Source of the DNA: Aquimarina rhabdastrellae
GTDB lineage: Bacteria > Bacteroidota > Bacteroidia > Flavobacteriales > Flavobacteriaceae
DNA length: 64,000 nucleotides
Direction of reading: 5' to 3'
Assembly: GCA_947387485.1 (NCBI GenBank)
Contig: CANDNT010000002.1
Span: 124,001 to 188,000, forward strand
The notes under the pieces were generated by a model. That model was not told the origin of the DNA. It did not search any database and worked only from the letters and a program-made list of their open reading frames with translations. A program made the translations under genes and the position numbers. Shown here in pieces: positions 46,164 to 55,697 of this stretch. Each line of letters starts with the position of its first letter. Position 1 is the first letter of the stretch.

Positions 46164-46883
46164 ATGGAAACACCTAAACGCAATCGAGGAAAAGAAGCAA
46201 GCGATGATCGTTTATTTGGAAACATCAAACAACAGCAAAAAATAAGAGCTGCTGTACATGATATGCATTATTTATTATCTCGTGGTTATGCCGAAAAATC
46301 ATCTGTAAAATTAGTTGGTCATCATTATCGCCTTAATGCTAGACAAATTATGGTGATGCAAGGTATGAGTGCCAGTAAACAAGCTATTTCGTTAAGAAGT
46401 GAAAAGTCTTTACCAGCAGAACAACTATCACAAAAAACAGTAATTATCGATGGTTTTAATCTACTAATCATTATGGAAAGTGCTTTATCTGGTGCATATT
46501 TATTTGAAGGATTAGATGGTTATTATAGAGATATTTCAAGTGTTCATGGTACTTATAAGCGTGTTAAAAAAACAGAAGAAGCTCTTTTATTAATCGGAAA
46601 AACTTTACAAGAGCTCGGTATTACCAAAGCTATATGGTATTTTGATGCTCCTGTTTCTAATAGTGGTCGATTAAAAACTATACTCTATGAATTAGCCATT
46701 ACACATAATTTTGAATGGGAAATACATTTAGATAATAATCCCGATAAAGTTCTAGCTCAAAGCAATCATATTGTTATAACTTCTGATGCTTGGATCTTAA
46801 ATAATGCTATGATGAATTTTAATTTTATGCAGTATTTTATTTCTAAAAACTCATTTGATATACAAGTAGTATCTCTTTTTTAA
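46164..46883 (+). CDS. DUF434 / DUF5616 PIN-like nuclease-domain protein
   Basis: 239 residues. The N-terminal part (about 15-85) matches DUF434: GYAEKSSVKLVGHHYRL and ARQIMVMQGMSASK. The C-terminal part (about 90-235) looks PIN-like, with acidic positions in VIIDGFNLLI, WYFDAPVSN and ITSDAWIL. PIN domains cut RNA, so it could be the cleavage or sensing part of the cluster, though this is inferred from fold and neighbourhood only. Last gene of the island. Confidence 0.75.
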   Translation: METPKRNRGKEASDDRLFGNIKQQQKIRAAVHDMHYLLSRGYAEKSSVKLVGHHYRLNARQIMVMQGMSASKQAISLRSEKSLPAEQLSQKTVIIDGFNLLIIMESALSGAYLFEGLDGYYRDISSVHGTYKRVKKTEEALLLIGKTLQELGITKAIWYFDAPVSNSGRLKTILYELAITHNFEWEIHLDNNPDKVLAQSNHIVITSDAWILNNAMMNFNFMQYFISKNSFDIQVVSLF

Positions 46884-46965
46884 CGCTTTTTTATAAAAAA
46901 GGTCATTTCCCTCAATAAACAAACGCGTTCACTCATTTATACTTTATAGGTTTATGGTTTCACCA

Positions 46966-47085
46966 TATATTTGAATCAAATCAAAAAACGAGGTGTATCT
47001 CTCAGTTGCAATTGCAACAATCATTTAATTTGTTGGTTATGTTCAAAGAACGGATGCGATAAAGGGTAATCGCATCCGTTTTTTT
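46966..47085 (+). ncRNA. Candidate small RNA with promoter and strong terminator
   Basis: TATATTTG at 46966-46973 fits the -7 box. About 105 bases later a perfect 10-bp stem (47051-47060 with 47069-47078) and T7 end transcription. Between are GTTGCAATTGCAAC, a perfect 14-base palindrome, and GAG/CTC pairs, but no credible ORF. It may be a small RNA of the RNA-repair island; a 3' UTR of the preceding gene is the alternative. Confidence 0.45.
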
Positions 47086-47163
47086 GTATTCAAATATTTA
47101 TTTTTCAAAACCGTTTATGATTATAGATATACTATCTTCGTACTTCAAATGAAACCCTCAAAT

Positions 47164-47817
47164 ATGAAAAAACTAATTTTACCTATACTTGCAATAAGTT
47201 TATGTTTTGCTTGTAAAGATGATACTAAAAAAACAGCGCCCAAAGTGTCTCCTATGGTGAAAAAAAGTAGAGAGCGTACTCGTAAAGAATCTAAAAAACC
47301 AGCTTCTTTACAAGATGATCATACCACAAATACTACATCATCAACTCCTACTATAGATTTCACAACTGTAGTTTCTGATTTTATCGCTTGTAAGCAACAA
47401 GCTTCTGAGCGTAATCATTGTAGAAATTCTATTTCTCAAATCATTAGTCAGACTTATTCTATAGCTGATTTTAAAGATCAAAAAAATGGTTATGTGATTT
47501 ATGATAGTATTCGTCCCATTATTTCCCGTTCAAATCAATGGAAAAAATTAGGTAGTGCTCTTAATCAACAACATTTGGACCAGGCAATGGAACATACTAA
47601 TAATGGTGGGTTATCTCTAGTTATTGATACCGAAAACTCATATGGACATGTTGTAATGCTTGTACCTGGTGAAATGAAAAAATCTTCATCATGGAACTTA
47701 CAATTACCTCCTGTTTTATCACTGTTAAACTTTAAACCAGAAAAATCTTTTAATGGTAAAGCTTTATCATATGCCATGAAAAAAAGCAATTCCTTACAGG
47801 TTTATATAAGAGAATAA
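47164..47817 (+). CDS. Hypothetical lipoprotein
   Basis: 217 residues from the ATG at 47164 (an ATG at 47149 is in frame). Signal MKKLILPILAISLCFAC, lipid Cys near 17. Next comes a K/R/S/T-rich linker, then a folded part with two cysteines (IACKQQASERNHCRNS). No known family. Gene is alone between two strong terminators. Confidence 0.7.
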   Translation: MKKLILPILAISLCFACKDDTKKTAPKVSPMVKKSRERTRKESKKPASLQDDHTTNTTSSTPTIDFTTVVSDFIACKQQASERNHCRNSISQIISQTYSIADFKDQKNGYVIYDSIRPIISRSNQWKKLGSALNQQHLDQAMEHTNNGGLSLVIDTENSYGHVVMLVPGEMKKSSSWNLQLPPVLSLLNFKPEKSFNGKALSYAMKKSNSLQVYIRE

Positions 47818-47834
47818 TCTAGTTTATAACTATA

Positions 47835-47873
47835 AAAAGCGGATGGAATTGTAATAATTCCATCCGCTTTTGT
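47835..47873 (+). terminator. Terminator after the lipoprotein
   Basis: 16-bp perfect stem (47835-47850 with 47856-47871), 5-base loop, T-rich end; A4 on the other side allows bidirectional use with the T9SS gene. Confidence 0.88.
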
Positions 47874-47972
47874 TTAGTGAGTTTCTTATAAAAAAACTTA
47901 ATGCAACTTAAAAAGCTATTCTAAATTCTATCTAAACTTCACTCAATTTAACACTCTTTAAACTGAAACTCA

Positions 47973-48632
47973 CTATTCCTTTATAAACTTTTTGGTTATA
48001 ATTCCTTTCTTTGTAAATGCTTTTACAATGTATTTCCCATTAGGTAACTCAGCTATATCAATAGTATCTTTATTTGAAATTTTAACAATATTAGCATTCA
48101 AATCATATATTTCATAAACTGATACCTTTTCTTCACTCGCTATTGATATTTTATCATGCCCCGGATTTGGATATATTTTGAGGTTTTCAGATTCTATTTC
48201 TTTCCATTTAAGTGTTTGTCTGCTAGGGCAATCTTTTTGTTCGATTCCTGTCCATCTAATCACCCATTGTCTATCAATCGCAGTAGAAGTTCTTAATGGA
48301 TTTGCAAACGCTAAACTACCTATAGTAGGTTCTTCAGATGGGTGATCTGCCCATCTTAAATATACTCTAAAACCTGTAGGCGTAGGTCTGTATATCGCTG
48401 GTAATCCAGTTAATCCCCAATGATACCCTAATTCTTCTAAAGATTCAATACTCACTAAATAATGTGGTGTACTCTCAAATCCACAACCAGAAGTATCTAC
48501 ATCAACGTAAATTCCTAAGTTTGAATAATCTCTCCAATCATCAGGACTTGTTACTCCTTGTCCAATATGTTGAGCATATGTATTTGTTACTATTAAAAAG
48601 AATAAGCTTATGCAAACTTTGATCAACTTCAT
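47973..48632 (-). CDS. Secreted protein with type IX secretion sorting tail
   Basis: 219 residues from the ATG at 48632; the longer frame adds an implausible tail before the signal peptide (LIKVCISLFFLIVTNTYA). Mature part about 20-140 is unknown, with two cysteines. The C-terminus is a T9SS type A signal: LKIYPNPGHDKISI, YEIYDLNANIV, LPNGKYIVKAFTKKG. It should be exported by Sec, crossed by the gliding-associated T9SS and anchored or released at the surface. Function unknown. Confidence 0.82.
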   Translation of the reverse strand: MKLIKVCISLFFLIVTNTYAQHIGQGVTSPDDWRDYSNLGIYVDVDTSGCGFESTPHYLVSIESLEELGYHWGLTGLPAIYRPTPTGFRVYLRWADHPSEEPTIGSLAFANPLRTSTAIDRQWVIRWTGIEQKDCPSRQTLKWKEIESENLKIYPNPGHDKISIASEEKVSVYEIYDLNANIVKISNKDTIDIAELPNGKYIVKAFTKKGIITKKFIKE

Positions 48633-48788
48633 GTTTTTATTTTTAAAATGATTTGTGAGTATGAAATTAATCATCAATCAGTCTTTTTCGTATATGGAGA
48701 TTCCACATACTTTCTAATGATTTTAAGTACTTAACACAAAGGATTTACCATACAATATATGTATTACCTATCCTCAACTATACTTCAT

Positions 48789-48819
48789 AAAAAAAACGAA
48801 GAGATATTTTATCACTTCG
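48789..48819 (-). terminator. Terminator after lpxH
   Basis: CGAAG/CTTCG stem (48797-48801 with 48815-48819) plus inner A-T pairs, followed on the minus strand by T8. Confidence 0.6.
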
Positions 48820-48854
48820 CTTCTTTATTATTTAACATTAGATTAATATTATAT

Positions 48855-49643
48855 CTACTTGTCTTTTTCGAATTCTTTCAATTCTAAGTGTTTCCCATCA
48901 AATACACCATAGGTATAATACCCTATCCAGTCTCCTAAATTAATGTATTTAGATTTTTCGTTAAGGGTGATGGTCATTGGTAAATGGCGATGCCCAAATA
49001 CAAAATAATCGCTATGTTTTGTTTCTAATTTTCGTTTACAATACTGTACTAACCATTCATTATCTTCTCCTAAAAAAGTAACATCTTCGTCTCCTGAAAT
49101 CAATTTATTTTTTACTGATAAATATTTTGCCAGTCGTACTCCAATATCTGGATGTAACCATCTAAACAACCATTTGGAAAAAGGATTTGTAAAAACTTTT
49201 TTCATTCGTTTATACCCCTTATCTCCAGGCCCTAATCCATCACCATGACCTATAAAAAAGCTAGTGTTATTAAAGGTGAATTCTTGTGGTTTATGATATA
49301 CCGGAATATTTAGTTCTTCTTCAAAATAACCATCCATCCACAGATCGTGATTTCCCACAAAATAATATACAGGAATTCCTGCATCTGTAATCTCGGCCAA
49401 TTTCCCTAATGTTCTGGTAAACCCTTTAGGAACTACAGTTTTATATTCAAACCAAAAGTCAAACATGTCTCCTAGAATAAATATAGCAGCTGCATCTTCT
49501 TTAACTTGATCTAACCATCTAACAAATTTTTGTTCTCGTGGAAAACTTTGTTCTGGCGTTGGTGCACCTAAATGATTATCACTAGCAAAATACACTTTTT
49601 TTCCTTCTGGTATTTTCACAGTATTGTTTGAAGTTCTATTCAT
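48855..49643 (-). CDS. lpxH: UDP-2,3-diacylglucosamine diphosphatase (LpxH-like)
   Basis: 262 residues from the ATG at 49643. Calcineurin-type phosphoesterase metals: FASDNHLG, FILGDMFDFWFE, GNHDLWMD, IGHGDGLG and VFGHRHLP. Bacteroidota LpxH-like enzymes hydrolyse UDP-2,3-diacyl-GlcN in lipid A synthesis. The start lies inside queD (8-base overlap), a conserved flavobacterial pairing. Confidence 0.9.
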   Translation of the reverse strand: MNRTSNNTVKIPEGKKVYFASDNHLGAPTPEQSFPREQKFVRWLDQVKEDAAAIFILGDMFDFWFEYKTVVPKGFTRTLGKLAEITDAGIPVYYFVGNHDLWMDGYFEEELNIPVYHKPQEFTFNNTSFFIGHGDGLGPGDKGYKRMKKVFTNPFSKWLFRWLHPDIGVRLAKYLSVKNKLISGDEDVTFLGEDNEWLVQYCKRKLETKHSDYFVFGHRHLPMTITLNEKSKYINLGDWIGYYTYGVFDGKHLELKEFEKDK

Positions 49644-50088
49644 TATCACTAGCATACCACTCGGCATACGAAGTTTCGGTTTCTTGTAGTTTTAATGAGT
49701 GTAGTTGTACACCTTCTGGCAATCTTTTTTTGATCTTATCTGCAAAATCTATCACCATACGTTCACTTGTAGGTTGATAATCTACTAAAATCACACTATG
49801 TCCTCTTTCTTTAAGCTCTTGAGCTAGTTCTAAATGAGGAGTGTTTTTATTAAATACTGTAGCATGATCAAAACGATCAACGATTTCTTCTTTGACAATC
49901 TTCTTTAAGTCTCCAAAATCTATCACCATTCCATGTTTTACATGAGAAATATCTGTTATAGGTGTTCCTATCACTGTTACTCCTAGTTTATAACTATGTC
50001 CATGTACATTTTTACATTTACCATCATATCCATATAACGCATGTCCTGTCTCAAAGGTAAATTGCTTTGTGATTCGAATTTTACTCAT
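49636..50088 (-). CDS. queD: 6-carboxytetrahydropterin synthase (QueD)
   Basis: 150 residues. Zinc histidines in FETGHALYGYDGKCKNVHGHSYKLGVTV (shown by ETGHALYG and NVHGHSY), VIDFGDLKKIVK, DHATVFN and PTSERMVID. Acts in queuosine synthesis; a 6-pyruvoyl-tetrahydropterin synthase activity is the alternative. The CxxxxxH variant cysteine (C26 region, GKCKN) is retained, favouring QueD. Confidence 0.9.
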   Translation of the reverse strand: MSKIRITKQFTFETGHALYGYDGKCKNVHGHSYKLGVTVIGTPITDISHVKHGMVIDFGDLKKIVKEEIVDRFDHATVFNKNTPHLELAQELKERGHSVILVDYQPTSERMVIDFADKIKKRLPEGVQLHSLKLQETETSYAEWYASDNE

Positions 50089-50248
50089 TTTCTCTTTTTA
50101 CTATCTATCGTTAGGTTGATTTCCTGTACAAAGGTAAGTTTATTTACCCTATTTATCTTCTTCTACGGTTTACGAAATACAAGATAACAATTACCACTCC
50201 TAGTATGAGGAATAATCCATTTCCTCCTATAAAACTTAATATATCCAT

Positions 50249-51016
50249 TTACTTTTTAAATTTTGTTAATGCTTTTTTTGTAAACTCAGAAAGTACTAAA
50301 CTTCCTGAAATAGCTGCTCTTTCAAATAATAATTCTTCCCACTCTTCTGTTCCTTTCCATGTTGCTTTCTTCATTTCTTTAAGTGCCTCTGGGTTATAAC
50401 CAGCAAGTTTCTCTGAAAATAGCAATACTTCTTTATCTAATTCAGTTATCGTTTCAAATACGCGAGCATAAAGTCCATGATCTTTTGCCCAATACGCATT
50501 TTGCCATGATGTAGCATCCCATGATAAGGTTTCAAAAGCTGCAACACCAATCTTACGTGTTACCGCTGGTTCTATTACAAAAGGGCCTATACCTATAGAT
50601 AATTCACTCAACTTTATAGCCGCAGCTTCTGTTGCCAACACATAATCTGATGCCGAAATTAAACCTACTCCTCCTCCTACTGCTTTTCCTTGTACTCGTG
50701 TAATTACTGGCTTACTACATTTACGCATAGCATTGATTACTTTTGCAAATCCTGAGAAAAACTCTTTTCCTTCTTCTTCTGTAGTAATTGCTAACAGCTC
50801 ATCAAAAGATGCTCCAGCACAAAAAGCACGATCTCCTTCTGATTTTAATACAATCACATGTGCTTCTGTATTGGTATCCAGTTCTTCAAAAGCTCTTGCT
50901 AATCTATCAAGCAATATTGATGGAAAAGAATTACTTGCTGGATGTCCAAATTCTATAGTAGCTACTTTATTTTCGATCTTCGTATATAAACTGCCGTCTA
51001 GTCGTGTAGTACTCAT
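50249..51016 (-). CDS. Enoyl-CoA hydratase/isomerase family protein
   Basis: 255 residues, crotonase fold. Motifs FGHPASNSFPSILLDRL, VLKSEGDRAFCAGASFDEL, RVQGKAVGGGVGLISASDYVLA, LSIGIGPFV. The oxyanion glycine and one catalytic glutamate position are visible, but the second glutamate is not at the usual site, so the exact activity (hydratase or isomerase, perhaps PaaG/MenB-like) is open. Single gene on the minus strand between queD and the MATE gene. Confidence 0.85.
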   Translation of the reverse strand: MSTTRLDGSLYTKIENKVATIEFGHPASNSFPSILLDRLARAFEELDTNTEAHVIVLKSEGDRAFCAGASFDELLAITTEEEGKEFFSGFAKVINAMRKCSKPVITRVQGKAVGGGVGLISASDYVLATEAAAIKLSELSIGIGPFVIEPAVTRKIGVAAFETLSWDATSWQNAYWAKDHGLYARVFETITELDKEVLLFSEKLAGYNPEALKEMKKATWKGTEEWEELLFERAAISGSLVLSEFTKKALTKFKK

Positions 51017-51055
51017 CTTTTTGATTTTTATTCAAAGGTACTATTTTTGAAAGAT

Positions 51056-52393
51056 TCATGCTTCTTGCATTACTAGTGGATAATACTTTTTTCTGAATTT
51101 TAAAATGAGTAATACTCCTCTTATAAACAACCATAGCAGTATAGCTATCCATATCCCGAATAATTTTAATTCAAAATATTTAGCTATGTATACCATAGGT
51201 AAAAACCCTAGAAATGTTGCAATTAACAGTACATTACGCAACGCTTTCATTTCTCCCAATCCCTTAAACATAGCATCATAACTAAATGCTATTGCATTAA
51301 GAGGTTGACTAATTAATACCAAATAAAACATGGTATAAAATATATTCAAAACCGTTTCATCTTTATTAAAGATCAGTCCTATTTGCTTATATGTAATCAG
51401 TCCTATAAGAATTAATATTCCGCTTACTATAAGATTGTATTTTGTAATACGTTTTGATAATAACCATAATCCTTTATAATCTTTATTACCAAGTAGTCTT
51501 CCACTAAGTGCATTTCCTGCTGCTCCATAGCCATCTAAAAAGAAGGCGGTAAAAAACCATATATTTATTGCTATAGCATGTGCTGCTATAAATTCTTTAC
51601 CTATAGCCGTTGCTTCTCTTACCGCTACAATCAATGCTATATTTAACGCTATTGTACGTATAATAAGATTAAAACTCATTAATACTAGCCTCTTAATTTC
51701 TGGATGAATTTTTCGACCTAGATTAAAACTAATTTTAGTTTTCTTCAATACTAATATTAAAGCTAATATGGCCATTATTAATTGTGAAGTTAAACTGGCA
51801 TAAGCTGCCCCATCTATCCCCATTGCAGGAAGTATATCTGTAATCCCATATACCAAAACAACATCTAAAACAATATTTACTATTGCTCCTATAGTTGCTA
51901 CAATCATTGGCCAGAATGTATTTTGCAATCCTCTAAAGATTCCAAAAATTGCAAACGTAAAAAGGGTTAACGGAAATCCCCATACTCTGATTTCGTAATA
52001 ACGGATACTATACGCTAGGACATCTCCAGTTGCATTAAAAAAATTAAAGATTTCTGTTGTAAAAAAATACGTTGACAATAATACTACTATGCTAAATATC
52101 ACATTAAGAAAAATTACCTGTATGGGTAAACTTTTAATCTCTTCAACTTTTCCTGCTCCTAAATATTGTGCTACAATAGAAGAAATAGCACTACGGGTCT
52201 GCCCTAAAACCCATATCAACATGGATAAAAAAGATCCTACCACTCCTACCGCTGCCAATGCTGTTGTTCCTTCTTCTGGTATATTACCTACTATAGCTGC
52301 ATCTGTAGATGATAATACTGGTTCTGCTATACCCGCTATTATTGCTGGAATAGCTAATTTATTGATACTTTTAAAAGAAATATTTGTACTCAC
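51056..52393 (-). CDS. MATE-family efflux transporter
   Basis: 445 residues with 12 predicted membrane helices. MATE hallmarks: AIPAIIAGIAEPVLSSTDAAIVG in helix 1, GQTRSAISSIVAQYLGAGK, FLDGYGAAGNALSGRLLGNKD. DinF-like exporters of cationic drugs driven by Na+ or H+. The start overlaps the GNAT gene by 4 bases. Confidence 0.9.
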   Translation of the reverse strand: MSTNISFKSINKLAIPAIIAGIAEPVLSSTDAAIVGNIPEEGTTALAAVGVVGSFLSMLIWVLGQTRSAISSIVAQYLGAGKVEEIKSLPIQVIFLNVIFSIVVLLSTYFFTTEIFNFFNATGDVLAYSIRYYEIRVWGFPLTLFTFAIFGIFRGLQNTFWPMIVATIGAIVNIVLDVVLVYGITDILPAMGIDGAAYASLTSQLIMAILALILVLKKTKISFNLGRKIHPEIKRLVLMSFNLIIRTIALNIALIVAVREATAIGKEFIAAHAIAINIWFFTAFFLDGYGAAGNALSGRLLGNKDYKGLWLLSKRITKYNLIVSGILILIGLITYKQIGLIFNKDETVLNIFYTMFYLVLISQPLNAIAFSYDAMFKGLGEMKALRNVLLIATFLGFLPMVYIAKYFELKLFGIWIAILLWLFIRGVLLILKFRKKYYPLVMQEA

Positions 52394-52890
52394 AATACTA
52401 ATTCATAACAGTAAAAAGGAGCTTCGCTTTGTTTAGGAAAATAAATATTTCCCAATTGTACATATCCTCTTCGGATATAAAACTTTTGATTCCTTTTATT
52501 CTGGCTAAAGGTATCTAATCGCACTGAAATATATCCTTCTTTTTGAGCATAATTTTCTGCAAAAGTCATCATAGCTTGTGCTATACCTTTTCCTTGATAT
52601 GATGGGTGTACCGCCAATCTATGAATGTAGATATTGTTTGTATTAGGTGTTTTCCATGAAATGGGTTTGTATTCTTCATCCATATCATCACTAACTACAA
52701 TAGTACCAATAATTTTATCTTCAAGGATATATACATATAGTTCTCTTCGCTCAACATCTTTTTCAAAGGCTGTTCTAGAAGGATATGTATCATTCCATTG
52801 ATATATATTTTGAGCTATCATGTGCTGAGCACAGGCTTGGGTTAAAGATAAAATTGTATCAATTTCCTCTTTTTTTGCCAATCGAATCAT
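52390..52890 (-). CDS. GNAT-family N-acetyltransferase
   Basis: 166 residues. Acetyl-CoA site RLAVHPSYQGKGIAQAMMTFAE (reported by HPSYQGKGIAQAMM), followed by VRLDTFSQNKRNQKFYIRRGYVQLG (by NQKFYIRRGY). A single-domain acetyltransferase of unknown substrate, co-transcribed with the MATE pump by overlap. Confidence 0.88.
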   Translation of the reverse strand: MIRLAKKEEIDTILSLTQACAQHMIAQNIYQWNDTYPSRTAFEKDVERRELYVYILEDKIIGTIVVSDDMDEEYKPISWKTPNTNNIYIHRLAVHPSYQGKGIAQAMMTFAENYAQKEGYISVRLDTFSQNKRNQKFYIRRGYVQLGNIYFPKQSEAPFYCYELVL

Positions 52891-53078
52891 AGATTAATTA
52901 CGGCTTTTTCAAATTAAAGTGTAAATTTAGAGCTTATCTTTATATTTTTTACATCTATCTTGTAAGGTCTTTAGATAATTAACACTTATTAACTTGATTT
53001 GATGATGGTTTTTGATTTAAATCTAAGTTAGTTTCAATTTAAAAACAATTTTGATAAAAAAATAACTTTAGCTATTCC

Positions 53079-53888
53079 ATGAAAAACATTCTAGTCCCAT
53101 TAGGATCAAGTGATAAAGCTATTAGTACTTCGCAATTACAATATGCTATTGATTTTGCCAAAGCACTAGGCGCTACCATATATGCAGTGCGTATTTTTAA
53201 AGAATTACCCAGAGCAGGAAGTTTACCTGACGTTAATAAAGTTTTACGAGAAATATCTATTAACACTATCGAACAAGAGTTTGAAGGTCTTGATAGAAAA
53301 GGTGTTACTATTATTTCGCATCCATTAGAAGGAGATTTATTAGACGCTATATCTACGTTTAGTTTAAAAATGTCTATAGACCTTATTGCATTGAGTCCTC
53401 AACATGAAGATATTAAGGATCCTTATTTCTTAGGAGAGATTTCAGGAAATATCGTTAAAAAAATGAATTTCCCTGTATTAGTCATTCCAGATAACTATGA
53501 GTTTAAACCTATTCAACGTGTATTAATGGCTGTAAAGTCTGGAGCTATACGTAAACCAAATTCTTTGAATCCTATTAAAAAAATACTAAAAGCTTTTGGT
53601 GCAGAGATGCGTCTATTACAAGTTAAAACTGCTAGTTTTCTACCTGAAGACACACAGTTTGGTAAAGAATTAGGTGAAATCACTTCATTGTACAAATCAA
53701 CCGAAAATGCAACTGTTTTTCATGGTGTATTAGAACATCTTAAAGAAAATAATCCTGATATGCTTTGTGTATTTAGACGTAAACGTGGTTTCTTTGCTAA
53801 GTTATGGGAAGATAATACCATTAAGAAAGTAGATTTTGAAAGTAGAATTCCGTTACTTGTCCTAAAAGGAAAAGGAATCGCAGAATAA
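53079..53888 (+). CDS. Universal stress protein, tandem UspA domain
   Basis: 269 residues in two Usp-like halves (1-140 and 150-269). The first has a VPLGSSDKAISTSQ start and a clear ATP-type GEISGNIVKKMNFPVLVIP end; the second is degenerate. A stress or starvation response role is typical but unspecified. Monocistronic with a strong terminator. Confidence 0.85.
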   Translation: MKNILVPLGSSDKAISTSQLQYAIDFAKALGATIYAVRIFKELPRAGSLPDVNKVLREISINTIEQEFEGLDRKGVTIISHPLEGDLLDAISTFSLKMSIDLIALSPQHEDIKDPYFLGEISGNIVKKMNFPVLVIPDNYEFKPIQRVLMAVKSGAIRKPNSLNPIKKILKAFGAEMRLLQVKTASFLPEDTQFGKELGEITSLYKSTENATVFHGVLEHLKENNPDMLCVFRRKRGFFAKLWEDNTIKKVDFESRIPLLVLKGKGIAE

Positions 53889-53893
53889 AATTT

Positions 53894-53931
53894 AAAGAGC
53901 CTTCAAAAATAAATTTTGAAGGCTCTTTTAT
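53894..53931 (+). terminator. Terminator after the universal stress protein
   Basis: 15-bp perfect stem (53894-53908 with 53914-53928), 5-base loop, T4. A-rich 5' side suggests it also ends the convergent haem-protein gene. Confidence 0.9.
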
Positions 53932-53949
53932 ATTCTTTTTATTTCTTGA

Positions 53950-55380
53950 TTATTTCTTTACGTTTAAATACTCATGCAATTGATCTTTAAGTTGATCAAT
54001 CTCTGCTTCTGTTTTTCCTTGAGAAGTTTGTAAATACCCATCAAAAATATGACTTATATACAATGGTGATGTTGGTCTTTCTGCACTAAAACTAACTGCG
54101 TTATGGCATGAAAAACAATTGGCTAATGTATCTACATTAATACTCTCCATTGTACTCTCAAATGTCTGTGTATAGGTTTCCATTGTTACATTTGCCGCAT
54201 TTAATGATCCTCTAGCTACAGATCCTGGAGTAGCTTTGCTTAAATCGCCCCCTGTGTTTACTAATAACTGTGCTTGTTGTGTAGGTGTTTTTCCATCGGT
54301 ATCCATCCATATAGATCCATTGTAAAAATAATTCTGAAATACATCTGTAAGTCTTGCTTGTACGCATTTATTTAAATCTCGAATATTATCAAAATTCTTT
54401 GGCTCACTTTGACTTGTTGTCATATAACTACCATCAGGATTTACGGGTACTCCATATTGAAATAAATCATATGCTTTTGCTGGTAATTTAGCTTGACTTC
54501 CTGTCCATGTAATACCATCTAACCCAGTAGTAGTTCCTTTGGTATATAATAATTGTTCTGTTGTTGAATTAGCTTGATTAGTTGGCCAATCGTAGTTTGG
54601 TGCTAAATCATTATGTTCAAATGTCGCCCAAATAAACTCTGGGTGATTGATCACTACACCTACTACATGCATTCCTAATAATGCTACGGTTGCTGCTTTA
54701 CCATCTATAGTTGCTTTAGTTTTATAATAGTTTGCTTGTTTATCTGCTGGAATAGCATCTACGGTTACCCAAGATACTTTAAGTTCTAATGAACCCACTG
54801 GAAAAGTCTCTAGATTAGATTGAGGAATGGTTCCATTATTTAAACCTGTTTTAAATTTTGCTGCTGCATTTTTTAAAGTATCACTTATATGTATAGAATA
54901 ATATACTGTTGCTGCTGTGTTTTTAGCACTATTATATGCTGGATTTGTTTTTAAAATACCGCTTGATCCTGCTTGAGCAGTATCTTCTAATACCACATTT
55001 ACGCCTGCAACAGGTGTAACAGGTATCATATTGCTATTTACTTGAGTAAGTTCGTTTAAAAATAACGGTAGGTAATTACTTTGCGGTTTTGTTAACCATA
55101 AAAACTTTTGCCACGACCATTGATGAAAAATACAATTGGTTGTTGTAGGGCTATCAAAAGGACTCCCTACGCCTTCTTCTGGAGCTGGTGTTTGTGTATG
55201 CGGAAACCAGTCGCTCTCACATGTACATTCCTTAGTTTTCACATATGAAGTAGCCACTTCTTCTGCTTTTTCTACTTCTGGAGTTTCTTTGACTTTTTGT
55301 TCTTTTTTACATGCTGTAAATACATTTAGCACTAAAAATATAATACAACTTAATTTGAGTAATTGGGTTTGATTTTTCAT
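53950..55380 (-). CDS. Lipoprotein with a single CxxCH haem motif
   Basis: 476 residues. Lipoprotein signal ends VFTACKKEQ (lipid Cys near 24). A c-type haem motif CFSCH sits in DTLANCFSCHNAVSF (about 425-439), followed by a possible axial Met far downstream not being obvious. The remaining ~400 residues are unknown, with an N-terminal ECTCESDWFPHTQTP segment. An electron-transfer or peroxidase-like role at the periplasmic face is possible. Alone between terminators. Confidence 0.72.
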   Translation of the reverse strand: MKNQTQLLKLSCIIFLVLNVFTACKKEQKVKETPEVEKAEEVATSYVKTKECTCESDWFPHTQTPAPEEGVGSPFDSPTTTNCIFHQWSWQKFLWLTKPQSNYLPLFLNELTQVNSNMIPVTPVAGVNVVLEDTAQAGSSGILKTNPAYNSAKNTAATVYYSIHISDTLKNAAAKFKTGLNNGTIPQSNLETFPVGSLELKVSWVTVDAIPADKQANYYKTKATIDGKAATVALLGMHVVGVVINHPEFIWATFEHNDLAPNYDWPTNQANSTTEQLLYTKGTTTGLDGITWTGSQAKLPAKAYDLFQYGVPVNPDGSYMTTSQSEPKNFDNIRDLNKCVQARLTDVFQNYFYNGSIWMDTDGKTPTQQAQLLVNTGGDLSKATPGSVARGSLNAANVTMETYTQTFESTMESINVDTLANCFSCHNAVSFSAERPTSPLYISHIFDGYLQTSQGKTEAEIDQLKDQLHEYLNVKK

Positions 55381-55697
55381 GACATTAGGAGTTAATTAGT
55401 TTTACTCTCAAATTTCGTGATAATTCATCGTCTTCACTAGCGTAAAAACCCCCGATTTTCTACTTCAAAATTGTATAAAAAAACAACCCTCAGGTTAACT
55501 ACTCCTGAGGGTCTAATTGAAACTTTAATTTATGTTAACACAAACTCAACTTATACATAATTATGAATGTTTCAATTTTATTGTTATATGTTTTTATCTC
55601 TTTTGAATGTGAATATAGCACTGTTTTGAATAATTTTAGTACATTTTATTATCATTTAACAATACTATAATATCACATAGCCATAAGGCTAATTTTC
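55381..55697. other. Non-coding stretch between the haem lipoprotein and the TonB-operon lipoprotein
   Basis: Apart from the terminator at 55486-55512 it holds only AT-rich sequence; the long 3' part up to 55697 would be an untranslated tail of the minus-strand lipoprotein transcript. Promoter for the haem lipoprotein must lie in 55381-55485; no -7 box is certain. Confidence 0.5.
55486..55512 (-). terminator. Terminator of the TonB-receptor/lipoprotein transcript
   Basis: ACCCTCAGG/CCTGAGGGT, 9 bp with a 9-base loop; on the minus strand it is followed by a T-rich run. About 186 bases after the lipoprotein stop. Confidence 0.75.
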
